Shown here: positions 50,012 to 59,678 of the stretch, piece by piece
Numbering within the stretch: the first letter of the stretch is position 1
Layout of the letters: every line of letters starts with the position of its first letter
Position numbers and translations under genes: made by a program
The notes under the pieces: generated by a model
What the model saw: only the letters and a program-made list of their open reading frames with translations
Told to the model about the DNA's origin: nothing
Databases searched by the model: none
Assembly (NCBI GenBank): GCA_013151235.1
Contig: JAADIO010000055.1
Location: forward strand, 1-64,000
From: Deltaproteobacteria bacterium
GTDB lineage: Bacteria; CG2-30-53-67
Direction: 5' to 3'
Length of the DNA: 64,000 nucleotides

Positions 50012-51499
50012 TCATCGTGTTACCCTGTATAACCGCCATCTTCCCCTCTTTGTGACCGGTTTGAGAATCGGGAGGGCATCGAAGATGTTCTGTGTTTCCT
50101 GTGTACCGTTGATCAACAGGTAGTTAAAGGCAAGGATGTCCCTAATTTTTACCCACTGTGCGTTCCATTCCAGGCCGGGTGTCCAATGGGGAGGCCTCTG
50201 TTTCCTGAACTGTACAATCCCTGAAGCATGCTCGGCAAAAGAGAAATTCAGGCTCCCGCCTTTCACTGCCTGCGCGTAGGCGAAGGTCTGCAGAAAGGGT
50301 CTGCCCTTTATATATCGGCTGGTCTTTACAAAATCCAGGCCGAGCACGCGCTGTTTTGCGGGAAGCAGCATGAGAGAGCGCCTCAGCCCGGAGATTTCCT
50401 TCGTCTGGAAAAGATGCCATGCCCAGGCTGTCTGAAAGAGAAAGAAGGCAAGTACGGCCCCAAGGGAGAGTTGCTGGATCTTGTGTTCCAATGCAGGGGC
50501 GGGGAAAGAGAGGAGCAGAAATATCGAGACAATCGGAAACCATCTTTGAGCGAAAAAGATAGTGTTCATATACTTTTCAGGTGCAAAAAAGTAGATGCAT
50601 AAAAAGAGAAGAGCAGCGGTCAGAAGTTCTTTGTCAATCTTTTCTGTGAATCGATTCCGGTTTGTGAAAAACGACAGCAACAGCCAGGCAAGTATTACAA
50701 CGGCCGCAATCGCTTCCGTATTCCCCTGGATTCCGCCGAACATGGAGTTCACCAGGTACCCGGGGGCCAGACGATCCAGAGGTGAAGTCACCCAGTGTGC
50801 CGCAACATCGAAACCTGCCGATTCCCTTACTTTGGAGAATGACTGATACCAGAAGGCCGCAAGCAATCCAGTCGGGAATAAAGGAGATAACCGGTAGATT
50901 AAGGACTTCCAGCCTTTCCAGTGTATGAGATTGTAGAGCAGCAACCAGGCCGCTCCTATCAGAAACCATAAGGCATGGCAGAAATAGAGCAGGAACGACA
51001 AGAAGATGAGAAGCACACCTCTTCTTCTGCTGAAAGGGTGTAGAGCGGCCATAAACCAGAGGACGAAAAAAGGCCAGCCGATCAGGAAGTTCAGAAAACC
51101 CCAATAAAGGGACAGGTTGAAAACCAATAACAATGCCAGTAGCGCATTTCCCAACGGCCGTTTCCGTTTCCATGCGAGCAGGTGTATCGCCATGCCCCAG
51201 GAAAGAACCAGCACGATCAAGGAGAGCTTGCCTGCGAAGATCGGAGCGAACAGGTTGCGGGCCGCATAGATCAATAGATAGACAAGGTTGTCCGGCGAAT
51301 ACCAATTGATGGAATAGAGATGCGTTTGGCCGGACAGGGTTTTGTTGAGTAGATAAATTTGACATAAATGCTGTGGGAGATCTGTTGCTGGAGGGAACTC
51401 TACAAAAATGAAGGGGAATAATGTCAGAACGATTGAAATACCGGCCAACAAGCCGCGTAGGGGTATCCCTTTAAAGACTACCGGAAGATTGCGTTCCAT
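50012..51499 (-). CDS. Polytopic membrane protein, glycosyltransferase-like
   Basis: 495 residues, about 10 membrane helices. It has the general layout of the GT39/PMT-like and related large membrane glycosyltransferases, with an acidic early loop (EFPPATDLPQH) in the first periplasmic segment and a soluble C-terminal domain. No catalytic motif that I can name is evident, so the assignment is by topology only. AT content seems higher than in neighbouring genes, and long non-coding sequence flanks it on one side. It may have been acquired. Confidence 0.6.
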   Translation of the reverse strand: MERNLPVVFKGIPLRGLLAGISIVLTLFPFIFVEFPPATDLPQHLCQIYLLNKTLSGQTHLYSINWYSPDNLVYLLIYAARNLFAPIFAGKLSLIVLVLSWGMAIHLLAWKRKRPLGNALLALLLVFNLSLYWGFLNFLIGWPFFVLWFMAALHPFSRRRGVLLIFLSFLLYFCHALWFLIGAAWLLLYNLIHWKGWKSLIYRLSPLFPTGLLAAFWYQSFSKVRESAGFDVAAHWVTSPLDRLAPGYLVNSMFGGIQGNTEAIAAVVILAWLLLSFFTNRNRFTEKIDKELLTAALLFLCIYFFAPEKYMNTIFFAQRWFPIVSIFLLLSFPAPALEHKIQQLSLGAVLAFFLFQTAWAWHLFQTKEISGLRRSLMLLPAKQRVLGLDFVKTSRYIKGRPFLQTFAYAQAVKGGSLNFSFAEHASGIVQFRKQRPPHWTPGLEWNAQWVKIRDILAFNYLLINGTQETQNIFDALPILKPVTKRGRWRLYRVTR

Positions 51500-52048
51500 G
51501 AAGATGGGGTTCTCCCTGCGGAAAAAGCTTGGGTGTCAGAACTTAATGGGCTGTTGCTCAAACACATTTGACATTTTTGAAGATGGCTATTCCGCCGAAG
51601 GGCACACTCCATAATATCTTCATAAACCGCCGCACCTAACAAGACCTGCCTGACTTTCTCTTCTGGTCAGCAAAAAAGATCCACACGTTAAAACCCAAAA
51701 GGTGTTTTGGCAACGCTTCCGGGAGAACATCTAACAGGGTTACCGGAATAACCATTAACGATATGAGTAACAATTCCCGTGGGGATTGTAAAGGAAATTT
51801 TAGCGCAAAAGAAAAAGCCGCCCTCCGGTGGGGAGTAACTTCCAGGAAGATTAGGGGACGTTCCTGATTACGCTGACTTATTCCTGACAAACTTTTCTCA
51901 ACGAATCGTCGGGACCTCCTTTGGAAGACCGCTGCAGGTCCGAGGAAAGACCTCCCGGCCTGCTCTAACCTGATTTAAACATTGATTTTCCATTCATTTT
52001 ATATTATTTTAAAGAAATTGTAATTCTGGAGAAAGGAACCCAAAAAAA
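51500..52048. other. Non-coding gap of about 550 bases
   Basis: An AT-rich stretch between the divergent membrane protein gene and hemX. Short open frames in it have no ribosome-binding signal or recognisable protein. A promoter for the hem cluster must lie near its right end, where AT-rich text (TTTTATATTATTTTAAAG, 51996-52013) is found, but no clear -35 can be placed. No RNA structure stands out. Confidence 0.5.
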
Positions 52049-52861
52049 ATGATACTCAAGGTTGCCCTTGCGGTCTATCTGTTATCCACCATCTTCTGTC
52101 TTGTCTATTTCGTTTCTCCCCGGAAGTCCCTGGCAACGGCTTATCTGGCCAGCGCGGTCGCAGGTTTTCTCATCCATACATGGGTCCTGATCGAAAGCTA
52201 TCTTCAAGCAGGGCACATCCCTGTGACCAACCTGAAGGAGGGGCTGTCCTTTTTCTCCTGGACGATTATCCTGATTTTCCTGATCATTGAATACCGCTAC
52301 AAGATCCTGATTCTCGGTTCCTTCATTATTCCCCCGGCTTTTATAGCTCTCCTCTACCCGGCATTGGCGGGTGACAGAATCACGGCGCTGGCGCCACTTC
52401 TGCAGAGTTCCTGGTTAGGGGTCCATGTGACCCTGGCCTTCCTCGGGGATGCGTCCTTTGCCCTGGCCACGGCCCTGAGTGTCATGTATATCCTTCAGGA
52501 ACGCCAACTAAAATCCCACAAGTTCGGCGCCACCTTTCGCAAGCTCCCATCCCTGGAGGTTCTCGATTTGATCAATCACCGGATTATGACCATCGGTTTT
52601 CTTCTCCTGACGCTCGGCATCATTACCGGAGCCCTCTGGGCCCGGGCGGCATTAGGGAGCTACATACAGGGGGATCCCAGGGAAATCTGGTCCCTGATCA
52701 CCTGGGTGATCTATGCCGGCCTCGTGCATTCCCGACTGACCATCGGATGGCGGGGCCGTAAATCAGCAATCCTGACGATCGTGGGATTTTGCGTGCTGAT
52801 CTTCGCCTTTCTGGCCATCAATACCTTCATTCCAAGTTATCATTATCCGGGGCGTTTCTGA
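52049..52861 (+). CDS. CcsA/HemX-type cytochrome assembly protein
   Basis: 270 residues, 8 hydrophobic helices. The second half has GDPREIWSLITWVIYAGLVHSRLTIGWRG, which resembles CcsA/CcsB heme-handling proteins. The usual WG-x-x-W-x-W-D motif is lost (ALGSYIQGDPREIWS), which fits the HemX branch next to hemA. HemX lowers glutamyl-tRNA reductase level in Bacillus. Start at 52049 after GGAGAAAGGAA. The stop overlaps the hemA start by 1 base (TGATG), so translation is coupled. Confidence 0.82.
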   Translation: MILKVALAVYLLSTIFCLVYFVSPRKSLATAYLASAVAGFLIHTWVLIESYLQAGHIPVTNLKEGLSFFSWTIILIFLIIEYRYKILILGSFIIPPAFIALLYPALAGDRITALAPLLQSSWLGVHVTLAFLGDASFALATALSVMYILQERQLKSHKFGATFRKLPSLEVLDLINHRIMTIGFLLLTLGIITGALWARAALGSYIQGDPREIWSLITWVIYAGLVHSRLTIGWRGRKSAILTIVGFCVLIFAFLAINTFIPSYHYPGRF

Positions 52862-54150
52862 TGGGCATCTTCCTGGTAGGACTGAGTCACAAAACGGCGC
52901 CCGTGGAATTGCGGGAGAAGATCTCCTTTGCCGAAGAGACGATCCCGCAAGGACTGGAAAAGCTTCGGGCGGAGTCGATCCCGGAAAACATCATCCTCTC
53001 CACTTGCAACCGGGTCGAGATCATCGCTCAATGCGAGGACTGCGTCAAAGGGATTTCAGCCACGAAAGATTTCCTGTCCGGCGAACACCAGATCCCCCTC
53101 GATGAACTGGAGCCTCATCTCTATATCCGGGAAGGCAATGAGGCAATCCGCCATATCTTCCGTGTCGCTTCCTCGCTTGACTCCATGATGGTCGGGGAGC
53201 CCCAGATCCTCGGGCAGTTCAAGAATGCCTTCACGATCGCCTCGGAGGCCAAGGCGACGGGAATCATCCTGAATCGGCTCATGCACAAGGCCTTCTCCGT
53301 GGCAAAAAGGATCAAGACCGAGACGGGGATCGCCCGAAGCGCCGTTTCCATCAGTTACGCCGCCGTGGAACTGGCCAAGAAGATTTTCGACGATCTGACG
53401 GACAAGACCGTCATGCTCATCGGAGCCGGGGAGATGTGCGAACTGGCGGCCAAACACCTGATGCAAAACGGCGCGAAAAAAATGCTCGTCACCAACCGGA
53501 CCTACAGCCGCGCCGTGGAACTGGCACAGGAGTTCAACGGGAGCGCCATCCGTTTTGAAAATTTCATCGAATCACTGATCCAGACGGACATCATCATCTC
53601 CTCCACCGGGGCGCCGCACTATATCCTGCACCACCACGATGTAAAAGAGGTGATTCACGAACGGAGGAACAAGCCGATCTTCATGATCGATATCGCCGTC
53701 CCCCGTGACCTTGATCCGGAAATCAACAAGATCGACAATGTCTACCTCTACGATATCGACAATCTCCAGGCCGTCGTTGAAACCAACATCGAAGAGCGGA
53801 AGAAGGAAGCGGAAAAGGCCGACAGCATCGTCACGCAGGAGGTCCGGACCTTCGAACAATGGCTCGCCTCCCTGAAGGTCACACCGATGATCGTCCTTCT
53901 CCGGGAACGGATGGAGCAGATCCGGCAGGAAGAACTCCGAAAGACCCTGCCCCGCCTGAACGGAATCTCGGAGAAGGAGAAGAGGTCGATTGAATCGATG
54001 TCGATGGCGATCATCAATAAGGTTCTTCACGGCCCGATGAAAGCCTTGAAGTCGTGTCACCCGGAAGAAAAAGAAACGCTCATGCAGGTGTTGCGGGAGA
54101 TCTTCCAGTTGGAAGACTCTCCCCGAAAGATCGGGGAAAAAGATCGTTAA
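52861..54150 (+). CDS. hemA: Glutamyl-tRNA reductase
   Basis: 429 residues from the ATG at 52861. Reduces glutamyl-tRNA to glutamate-1-semialdehyde with NADPH, the first step of C5 tetrapyrrole synthesis. Cys49 (STCNRVEII) is the catalytic thiol. GLSHKTAPVELREK, SLDSMMVGEPQILGQFK and the NADPH fold GAGEMCELAAKHL are conserved. C-terminal helices form the dimer. The longer frame from 52789 has no support because it would read through hemX. Coupled to hemX upstream. HemC follows 32 bases downstream. Confidence 0.96.
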   Translation: MGIFLVGLSHKTAPVELREKISFAEETIPQGLEKLRAESIPENIILSTCNRVEIIAQCEDCVKGISATKDFLSGEHQIPLDELEPHLYIREGNEAIRHIFRVASSLDSMMVGEPQILGQFKNAFTIASEAKATGIILNRLMHKAFSVAKRIKTETGIARSAVSISYAAVELAKKIFDDLTDKTVMLIGAGEMCELAAKHLMQNGAKKMLVTNRTYSRAVELAQEFNGSAIRFENFIESLIQTDIIISSTGAPHYILHHHDVKEVIHERRNKPIFMIDIAVPRDLDPEINKIDNVYLYDIDNLQAVVETNIEERKKEAEKADSIVTQEVRTFEQWLASLKVTPMIVLLRERMEQIRQEELRKTLPRLNGISEKEKRSIESMSMAIINKVLHGPMKALKSCHPEEKETLMQVLREIFQLEDSPRKIGEKDR

Positions 54151-54182
54151 CCGTGGTATACACTCCATTGTAAGGGAAGAAG

Positions 54183-55115
54183 ATGACAAACTCAAAGGAA
54201 GTCCGTATCGGCACACGTGGAAGTCAGCTTGCACTCTGGCAGGCCAACTGGATCAAATCGACGCTCGAGGCCCGGCATCCCGACCTTGTGGTCTCTTTGG
54301 TGAAGATCAAGACCACGGGAGACAAGATCCTCGATGTCCCCCTGGCCCAGGTCGGCGGCAAAGGACTCTTCGTCAAGGAGATCGAAGAGGCAATGCTTGA
54401 CGGAAGGATCGACCTGGCCGTCCACAGCATGAAGGATGTCCCCACCGACCTTCCCGGTCCGCTCCACCTGCCGGTGATCGCCGAACGTGAAGATCCGAGG
54501 GACGCCCTCTTGTCGCACGGCAAAGTGTTCGATGACCTGCCGCAGGGGGCGAAGATCGGTACGAGCAGCCTGCGGCGTCAGGCCCAGCTCCTCCACCGGC
54601 GTCCCGATATGGAGATGATCTCCCTCCGGGGGAACCTCGACACCCGGATCAGGAAGCTCGACACGGAAGGGCTCGATGCCGTCATTCTCGCCGCGGCGGG
54701 AATCCGCAGGATGGGCTGGGCGGAGAAGATCACCCAGATCCTGCCGACGGAAATCTCTCTGCCCGCCATCGGGCAGGGGGCCGTGGGGATCGAATGCCGC
54801 CGGGAGGATCCCCGCATCAATGACCTGATCGCCTTCATCCGTCATGATGATACCTTCGATGCCGTGGTGGCGGAACGGGCCTTTTTAAAGAAACTTGAAG
54901 GGGGTTGCCAGGTCCCGATCGCCGCCTATGCCGAAGTCGACGGCAAAAATCTGAAACTCCGGGGTCTCGTCGGAAGCGTCGACGGCAAGGAACTGATCGA
55001 AGACAAAATCGACGGGCTCCGTACGGACGGCGCCCGTCTCGGCACCGAATTGGGAGAACGGGTCCTCGCTGCCGGCGCCGGCCGGATCCTCGAAGAGGTT
55101 TACAAAAATCAGTAA
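54183..55115 (+). CDS. hemC: Hydroxymethylbilane synthase (porphobilinogen deaminase)
   Basis: 310 residues. Condenses four porphobilinogens to hydroxymethylbilane. The dipyrromethane cofactor is attached to Cys242 (LEGGCQVPIAAY). N-terminal IGTRGSQLALWQA, DLAVHSMKDVP and the RGNLDTRIRKL segment are as expected. Start ATG after AGGGAAGA. It lies 32 bases after hemA and 63 before cobA/hemD. Confidence 0.96.
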   Translation: MTNSKEVRIGTRGSQLALWQANWIKSTLEARHPDLVVSLVKIKTTGDKILDVPLAQVGGKGLFVKEIEEAMLDGRIDLAVHSMKDVPTDLPGPLHLPVIAEREDPRDALLSHGKVFDDLPQGAKIGTSSLRRQAQLLHRRPDMEMISLRGNLDTRIRKLDTEGLDAVILAAAGIRRMGWAEKITQILPTEISLPAIGQGAVGIECRREDPRINDLIAFIRHDDTFDAVVAERAFLKKLEGGCQVPIAAYAEVDGKNLKLRGLVGSVDGKELIEDKIDGLRTDGARLGTELGERVLAAGAGRILEEVYKNQ

Positions 55116-55178
55116 CCCCTTCATTGCAGGCTGTTGTTTTCCGGTCCCTCTTCGCGACAAGGAGGACACAGGAACATT

Positions 55179-56768
55179 ATGGATTGGACGGACAAAAAAT
55201 CCCCCCCGGCCCCTCTTTTACAAGGTGGAGAGAAATCATCCATCAAAGGAAAAGTCTTTCTCCTCGGCGCCGGTCCCGGCCACCCGAAGTTGATCACCCT
55301 CCGGGCGATCGAATGTATCCGGGATGCCGAGGTCATCATCTACGACTACCTGGCCAATCAGAAATTCCTTCAGTATGCCCCGAAGGGGTGCGAGATCATC
55401 TATGCCGGGAAGACGAGCGTTCACCATACCCTGCATCAGGATGAAATCAATCAGCTCCTCATCGACAAGGCCCGTACGGGAAAAACGGTGATCCGGCTCA
55501 AGGGGGGAGATCCCCTCCTTTACGGACGCGGCGGGGAAGAGGCGGAAGGACTCGCCCGGGAGGGGATCCCCTTCGAGATCGTCCCCGGCATCCCGGCGGC
55601 TACCGCCATTGCGGCCTATGCCGGGATCCCTCTGACCCACCGTGACTCAGCGTCTACGGTCGCCTTTATTACAGGGCACGAAGGATCGGGCAAGAGCGGC
55701 CCGCCCGTGGACTGGGAAAAGATCAGCACCGGCGTCGGCACGGTCGTCATCTACATGGGGGTCGGCAACCTGCAGGAAAATACCCGTAAACTCATGGAAC
55801 ACGGACGGGCGCCCGAAACCCCGACGGCCCTCGTCCGCTGGGGTACGACGCCGGAGCAGGAGATCCTCATCGGGACCCTGGCCGACATCTACGAGAAGGC
55901 CCGGACGGCACACTTCAAGGCCCCGGCCATCATGATCGTCGGCGAAACGGTCCGGCTCCACGACAAACTCCACTGGACCGATCAACTCCCCCTCTTCGGC
56001 CGCCGGATCGCCCTCACCCGGGAACGGGAGAACGCCGGACTCTTTTCCAAGGAACTGGAGCGGCTGGGGGCGGTGATCTACTACCTCCCCGCCATCAGCA
56101 TCTTTTCCCCGGAAGAGTTCGGGATCGTCGATCAGGCCATTGAAGAAATCGAACAGTTCGACTGGATCATATTTACGAGTGCCAACGCCGTCCGATATTT
56201 TCTTGATCGTCTGATCAAGAAGAATCGGGATGTGCGTGATCTGAAAGGGATTTCGATCTGCACCGTGGGGACCGCCACGGCCCGGTCTCTAAAAACCCGG
56301 GGGATACGGACCGACCTCATCCCCGAGGAGTTCACCGGGGAAGGCGTCGTTGCCGCCCTGCTGAAGGAGGGAGATCTTCCGGGGAAGCGGGTTCTGATCC
56401 CCAGGGCGGAAAAGGCGAGGGAAGTGGTCCCCGATGCCCTCCGGGAGGCAGGCGCCGAGGTCGTCGTGGCCACGGTCTACCGGAATCTTGCCCCGGAGAT
56501 TGACGCACAGGCACTCCAGGAGATCCTGATCAACCGCAAGGCAGACCTGATCGTCTTTACCAGTCCATCGAATATCAGAAATTTTGTCCGGTCCGTGCAG
56601 AAAGAAGGACTGCAGAAAACCCTGCCGGGAATCAGGACCGCATGCATCGGTCCGGTCACGGCAAAGGCGGCGAAAGAAGCCGGGCTCGATGTTGTCGTTG
56701 AACCGGAGAAATCGACACTCGAGTCGGTCTCTGAAGCGATCCGGAAATATTTCGCTGAAAAACAATGA
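55179..56768 (+). CDS. Uroporphyrinogen-III methyltransferase/synthase fusion
   Basis: 529 residues from the ATG at 55179 (AGGA upstream). The CobA-type methyltransferase (about 24-265) has VFLLGAGPGHPKLITLRAIECI, VIRLKGGDPLLYGRGGEE and PGIPAATAIAAYAGIPLTHR, and makes precorrin-2. The HemD-type synthase (about 270-520) has a classic two-lobed weak-sequence fold (IIFTSANAVRYFL, VFTSPSNIRNF), and makes uroporphyrinogen III. This is the cobA-hemD fusion of anaerobes. The stop codon is supplied by the first base triplet of MITE copy B at 56766. The first 20 residues (KKSPPAPLLQGGEKSS) look like repeat-coded sequence. Confidence 0.93.
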   Translation: MDWTDKKSPPAPLLQGGEKSSIKGKVFLLGAGPGHPKLITLRAIECIRDAEVIIYDYLANQKFLQYAPKGCEIIYAGKTSVHHTLHQDEINQLLIDKARTGKTVIRLKGGDPLLYGRGGEEAEGLAREGIPFEIVPGIPAATAIAAYAGIPLTHRDSASTVAFITGHEGSGKSGPPVDWEKISTGVGTVVIYMGVGNLQENTRKLMEHGRAPETPTALVRWGTTPEQEILIGTLADIYEKARTAHFKAPAIMIVGETVRLHDKLHWTDQLPLFGRRIALTRERENAGLFSKELERLGAVIYYLPAISIFSPEEFGIVDQAIEEIEQFDWIIFTSANAVRYFLDRLIKKNRDVRDLKGISICTVGTATARSLKTRGIRTDLIPEEFTGEGVVAALLKEGDLPGKRVLIPRAEKAREVVPDALREAGAEVVVATVYRNLAPEIDAQALQEILINRKADLIVFTSPSNIRNFVRSVQKEGLQKTLPGIRTACIGPVTAKAAKEAGLDVVVEPEKSTLESVSEAIRKYFAEKQ

Positions 56769-56926
56769 TGGTCTCGTAAAAAGTCGTTTTTCGGATTCCG
56801 TTCATGGTTCGACAGGCTTCCGAGCATGGTGAGCTTGCCGAACCACACGAACGGGGAATATCAAAGACTTACACCGTTCGCCCTGAGCGTGTCGAAGGGT
56901 CGAACGGACTTTTTACGAGTCCATCA
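56766..56926 (+). mobile_element. MITE-like element, copy B (161 bp)
   Basis: Begins TGATGGTCTCGTAAAAAGTC and ends GACTTTTTACGAGTCCATCA. The target duplication ACAA stands at 56762-56765 and 56927-56930. Same orientation as copy A. Its first three bases are the TGA stop of cobA/hemD. It lies between that gene and hemB, which begins 37 bases after the element. Confidence 0.9.
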
Positions 56927-56963
56927 ACAATCGAACCAGAAAATTTAAAAGGGAGATGCCATC

Positions 56964-57947
56964 ATGTTTTTCCCCAGCTACCGTCCGCGCCGGGTACGGA
57001 AAAATGAACAGATCCGAAGAATGGTCCGGGAGACCCGGCTCTCCGTGGACAACCTGATCTACCCCCTGTTCGCCATTCATGGCAAGAAGGTCAAAAATGA
57101 GATCCCTTCCATGCCGGGAAACTTCCAGCTCTCTGTGGAGAACCTCGTCCGGGAAGCCCGGACGGTCTACAAGCTCGGCATCCCGGCCGTCCTCCTCTTC
57201 GGGATTCCGAAGAGGAAAGATGCCGTCGGCTCCGGGGCCTACGACGAACACGGCATCATCCAAACCGCCGTCCGGTCGATCAAGGACAAGATCCCGGAGC
57301 TGATCGTGATCACGGATGTCTGTCTCTGCGAATATACCGATCACGGCCATTGCGGGATCGTCGAGAACGGCGAAATCCTGAACGACCCGACGCTGGAACT
57401 CCTCGCGAAGGAAGCGGTATCCCACGCCCGGGCCGGGGCCGACATCATCGCCCCTTCGGACATGATGGACGGCCGGGTCGGCGCCATCCGGGAGGCTCTC
57501 GATGAAGAAGGTTTTGATGACACACCGATCCTCTCCTATGCCGTCAAATATGCCTCCGGATTCTACGGTCCCTTCCGGGATGCAGCGGAATCGACACCCG
57601 GTTTCGGCGACCGCGCCTCTCACCAGATGGACCCGGCCAACACCCGTGAGGCCATGCGGGAGGCGGAGCTGGATGTCTCGGAAGGGGCGGACATGCTCAT
57701 GGTCAAACCAGCGCTTCCCTACCTCGACATCATCTACCGGGTGAAGGAGGAATTCGATCTGCCTGTGGCCGCCTACAACGTCTCCGGCGAATTCTCCATG
57801 ATCAAGGCCGCAGCAAAACAGGGGTGGCTCGACGAGAAACGGGTGATGATGGAATCGTTGATCTCGATCCGGCGGGCCGGCGCCGACATGATCCTCACCT
57901 ACTGGGCGAAGGATGCCGCAAAACTGCTTCAGAAACAGCAACCATAA
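56964..57947 (+). CDS. hemB: Delta-aminolevulinic acid dehydratase (porphobilinogen synthase)
   Basis: 327 residues. Joins two 5-aminolevulinates to porphobilinogen. Zinc ligands Cys120, Cys122 and Cys130 ([14 protein letters not shown]) are present, so it is the zinc type. The catalytic lysines are Lys195 ([17 protein letters not shown]) and Lys248 ([13 protein letters not shown]). Start ATG after GGGAG. The preceding gene ends at 56768 with MITE copy B in between, so hemB may have its own promoter or be transcribed through the element. Followed by a small membrane protein. Confidence 0.96.
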   Translation: MFFPSYRPRRVRKNEQIRRMVRETRLSVDNLIYPLFAIHGKKVKNEIPSMPGNFQLSVENLVREARTVYKLGIPAVLLFGIPKRKDAVGSGAYDEHGIIQTAVRSIKDKIPELIVITDVCLCEYTDHGHCGIVENGEILNDPTLELLAKEAVSHARAGADIIAPSDMMDGRVGAIREALDEEGFDDTPILSYAVKYASGFYGPFRDAAESTPGFGDRASHQMDPANTREAMREAELDVSEGADMLMVKPALPYLDIIYRVKEEFDLPVAAYNVSGEFSMIKAAAKQGWLDEKRVMMESLISIRRAGADMILTYWAKDAAKLLQKQQP

Positions 57948-58002
57948 AAAAAGAAGACCGGAATCGCCGTTTCTGATAGAATAAAAGACGGGAGGAGGAC
58001 AA

Positions 58003-58269
58003 ATGTTCATTCGGCGATTTCATAGTGAAATCATCTTTCATCTCTTCAGCCTGATCTTTTTCGACCTGATCTATTTCATCGTCCTCATGTTGCTCCTGTT
58101 GCAGCATGAGGCGCTGTGGTTAGGCCTCGGGTCTCTTCTCGTCTTCGGCTACCTGCATCTCCGTTACTTCCGGAGTTTCTGCCGGGAGATCCGCTGGACC
58201 TACGTCACACCTCATCTTGTTTTCCCCTGCCTTTTGACGTTGGTCGCCTTTTTGACCTACGCGCCATGA
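58003..58269 (+). CDS. Small three-helix membrane protein, unknown function
   Basis: 88 residues with a good GGAGGAGG upstream of the ATG. Three hydrophobic helices (about 10-34, 36-55 and 67-85), with loops carrying Arg/His. I do not recognise a domain. It lies 55 bases after hemB and before hemL, within the tetrapyrrole cluster. A role in membrane anchoring or in a porphyrin step is possible but not supported by sequence. Confidence 0.6.
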   Translation: MFIRRFHSEIIFHLFSLIFFDLIYFIVLMLLLLQHEALWLGLGSLLVFGYLHLRYFRSFCREIRWTYVTPHLVFPCLLTLVAFLTYAP

Positions 58270-58329
58270 AACAGGGTTCAAACTGCTTAAACCATTCAAA
58301 CCGTTTAGAGAACAGACAGCCTCTTTCCA

Positions 58330-58358
58330 TTGACAGAACCTCCTGAAAATGTTACTAA
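58330..58358 (+). promoter_or_regulatory. Possible internal promoter of hemL
   Basis: TTGACA (58330-58335) with a -10 near TACTAA (58353-58358), 17-base spacer. The -10 is poor. The hemL ATG is 39 bases downstream. Confidence 0.4.
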
Positions 58359-58397
58359 TCTTCTCATTAATTCAGGGATTCAGAAGGAGAATCAGAC

Positions 58398-59678
58398 ATG
58401 TCGAACCGTTCCGAAGAACTCTTTGTCCAAGCACAGAAATTCATCCCCGGCGGGGTCAACAGCCCGGTGCGGGCCTTCAAGTCGGTGGGAGGCAGTCCCG
58501 TTTTCATCGACCGATCCGAAGGAAGCCGGATCTTCGATGTGGAGGGCCGGGCCTATATCGACTACATCGGTTCCTGGGGACCGATGATCGTGGGACATTC
58601 CCATCCACGGGTCGTCGAAGCCCTCAAAAAAGCCATCGACAAGGGGACGAGTTTCGGCGCTCCGACGGTGTTGGAGACCGAACTGGCGCAGAGGGTGATC
58701 CAGGCCGTCCCCTCCGTGGAAATGGTCCGGATGGTCAACTCCGGCACGGAGGCAACGATGAGCGCCATCCGGGTTGCCCGGGGCTATACCGGACGGGACA
58801 AGATCATCAAGTTCGAGGGGTGCTACCACGGCCATGCCGACGGCCTGCTCGTTAAGGCCGGCTCCGGCGCCGCCACCTTCGGAGTCCCGACCAGTCCCGG
58901 CGTCCCCGCTGATTATGCAAGGAACACTCTCACCGCCCCCTTCAACAATCTTGAGGCCGTGGAGAAGCTCATCGCCGAAGAGGGAGACGATATCGCCTGC
59001 ATCATCGTTGAGCCGTTGCCGGGAAACATGGGCGTCGTCCCCCCGAAGGCGGGTTTCCTGGAGGAACTCCGGAAGATCACGGCGGAAAAGGGGATCGTGC
59101 TGATCTTCGATGAAGTCATGTCCGGTTTCCGTGTCGCCTACGGCGGCGCCCAGGAACGCTTCGGGATTACACCCGATATGACGACCCTTGGAAAGGTGAT
59201 CGGCGGCGGACTTCCCGTCGGCGCCTACGGCGGGAAGAAGGAGATCATGGAACAGGTCTCTCCTTCCGGCCCGGTCTACCAGGCCGGGACCCTCTCGGGG
59301 AATCCTCTCGCCATGACGGCCGGAATCGAGACCCTGAAGATCCTCTCCGAACCGGGCGTCTACGACCAATTAGAGGAGAAATCGACGAAGCTCTGCAAGG
59401 GGATCCGGGAGGCCTTTGCGGAAGCCGGTGTTCCCGCCTTCCACACCCAGGTGGGTGCCATGTTCTGTACCTTCTTCAACAACGGGGAAGTGACCGACTA
59501 CACCTCGGCGGCCCGATCCGACACGGAACGGTTCGGGAAGTACTTCCATAACATGCTGGAACAGGGGATCAACCTGGCGCCGTCCCAGTTCGAAGCGGCC
59601 TTCATGTCTCTGGCCCACTCCGATGAGGATATTGCAAAGACAATCGACGCCTGCCGGAAGAGCTTACGGAAACTTTGA
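58398..59678 (+). CDS. hemL: Glutamate-1-semialdehyde 2,1-aminomutase
   Basis: 426 residues. Converts glutamate-1-semialdehyde to 5-aminolevulinate with PMP. Lys266 ([11 protein letters not shown]) is the PLP lysine; [33 protein letters not shown] and [14 protein letters not shown] are standard. AAGGAG is upstream of the ATG. The stop codon TGA (59676-59678) is the first triplet of MITE copy C. Before insertion it would have been TAA at the same place, so the protein is unchanged. Confidence 0.96.
   Translation: MSNRSEELFVQAQKFIPGGVNSPVRAFKSVGGSPVFIDRSEGSRIFDVEGRAYIDYIGSWGPMIVGHSHPRVVEALKKAIDKGTSFGAPTVLETELAQRVIQAVPSVEMVRMVNSGTEATMSAIRVARGYTGRDKIIKFEGCYHGHADGLLVKAGSGAATFGVPTSPGVPADYARNTLTAPFNNLEAVEKLIAEEGDDIACIIVEPLPGNMGVVPPKAGFLEELRKITAEKGIVLIFDEVMSGFRVAYGGAQERFGITPDMTTLGKVIGGGLPVGAYGGKKEIMEQVSPSGPVYQAGTLSGNPLAMTAGIETLKILSEPGVYDQLEEKSTKLCKGIREAFAEAGVPAFHTQVGAMFCTFFNNGEVTDYTSAARSDTERFGKYFHNMLEQGINLAPSQFEAAFMSLAHSDEDIAKTIDACRKSLRKL

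Noticed and set aside
58392-59369. 325-residue open frame antisense to hemL
   Set aside because: Mirror frame of hemL, no domain.
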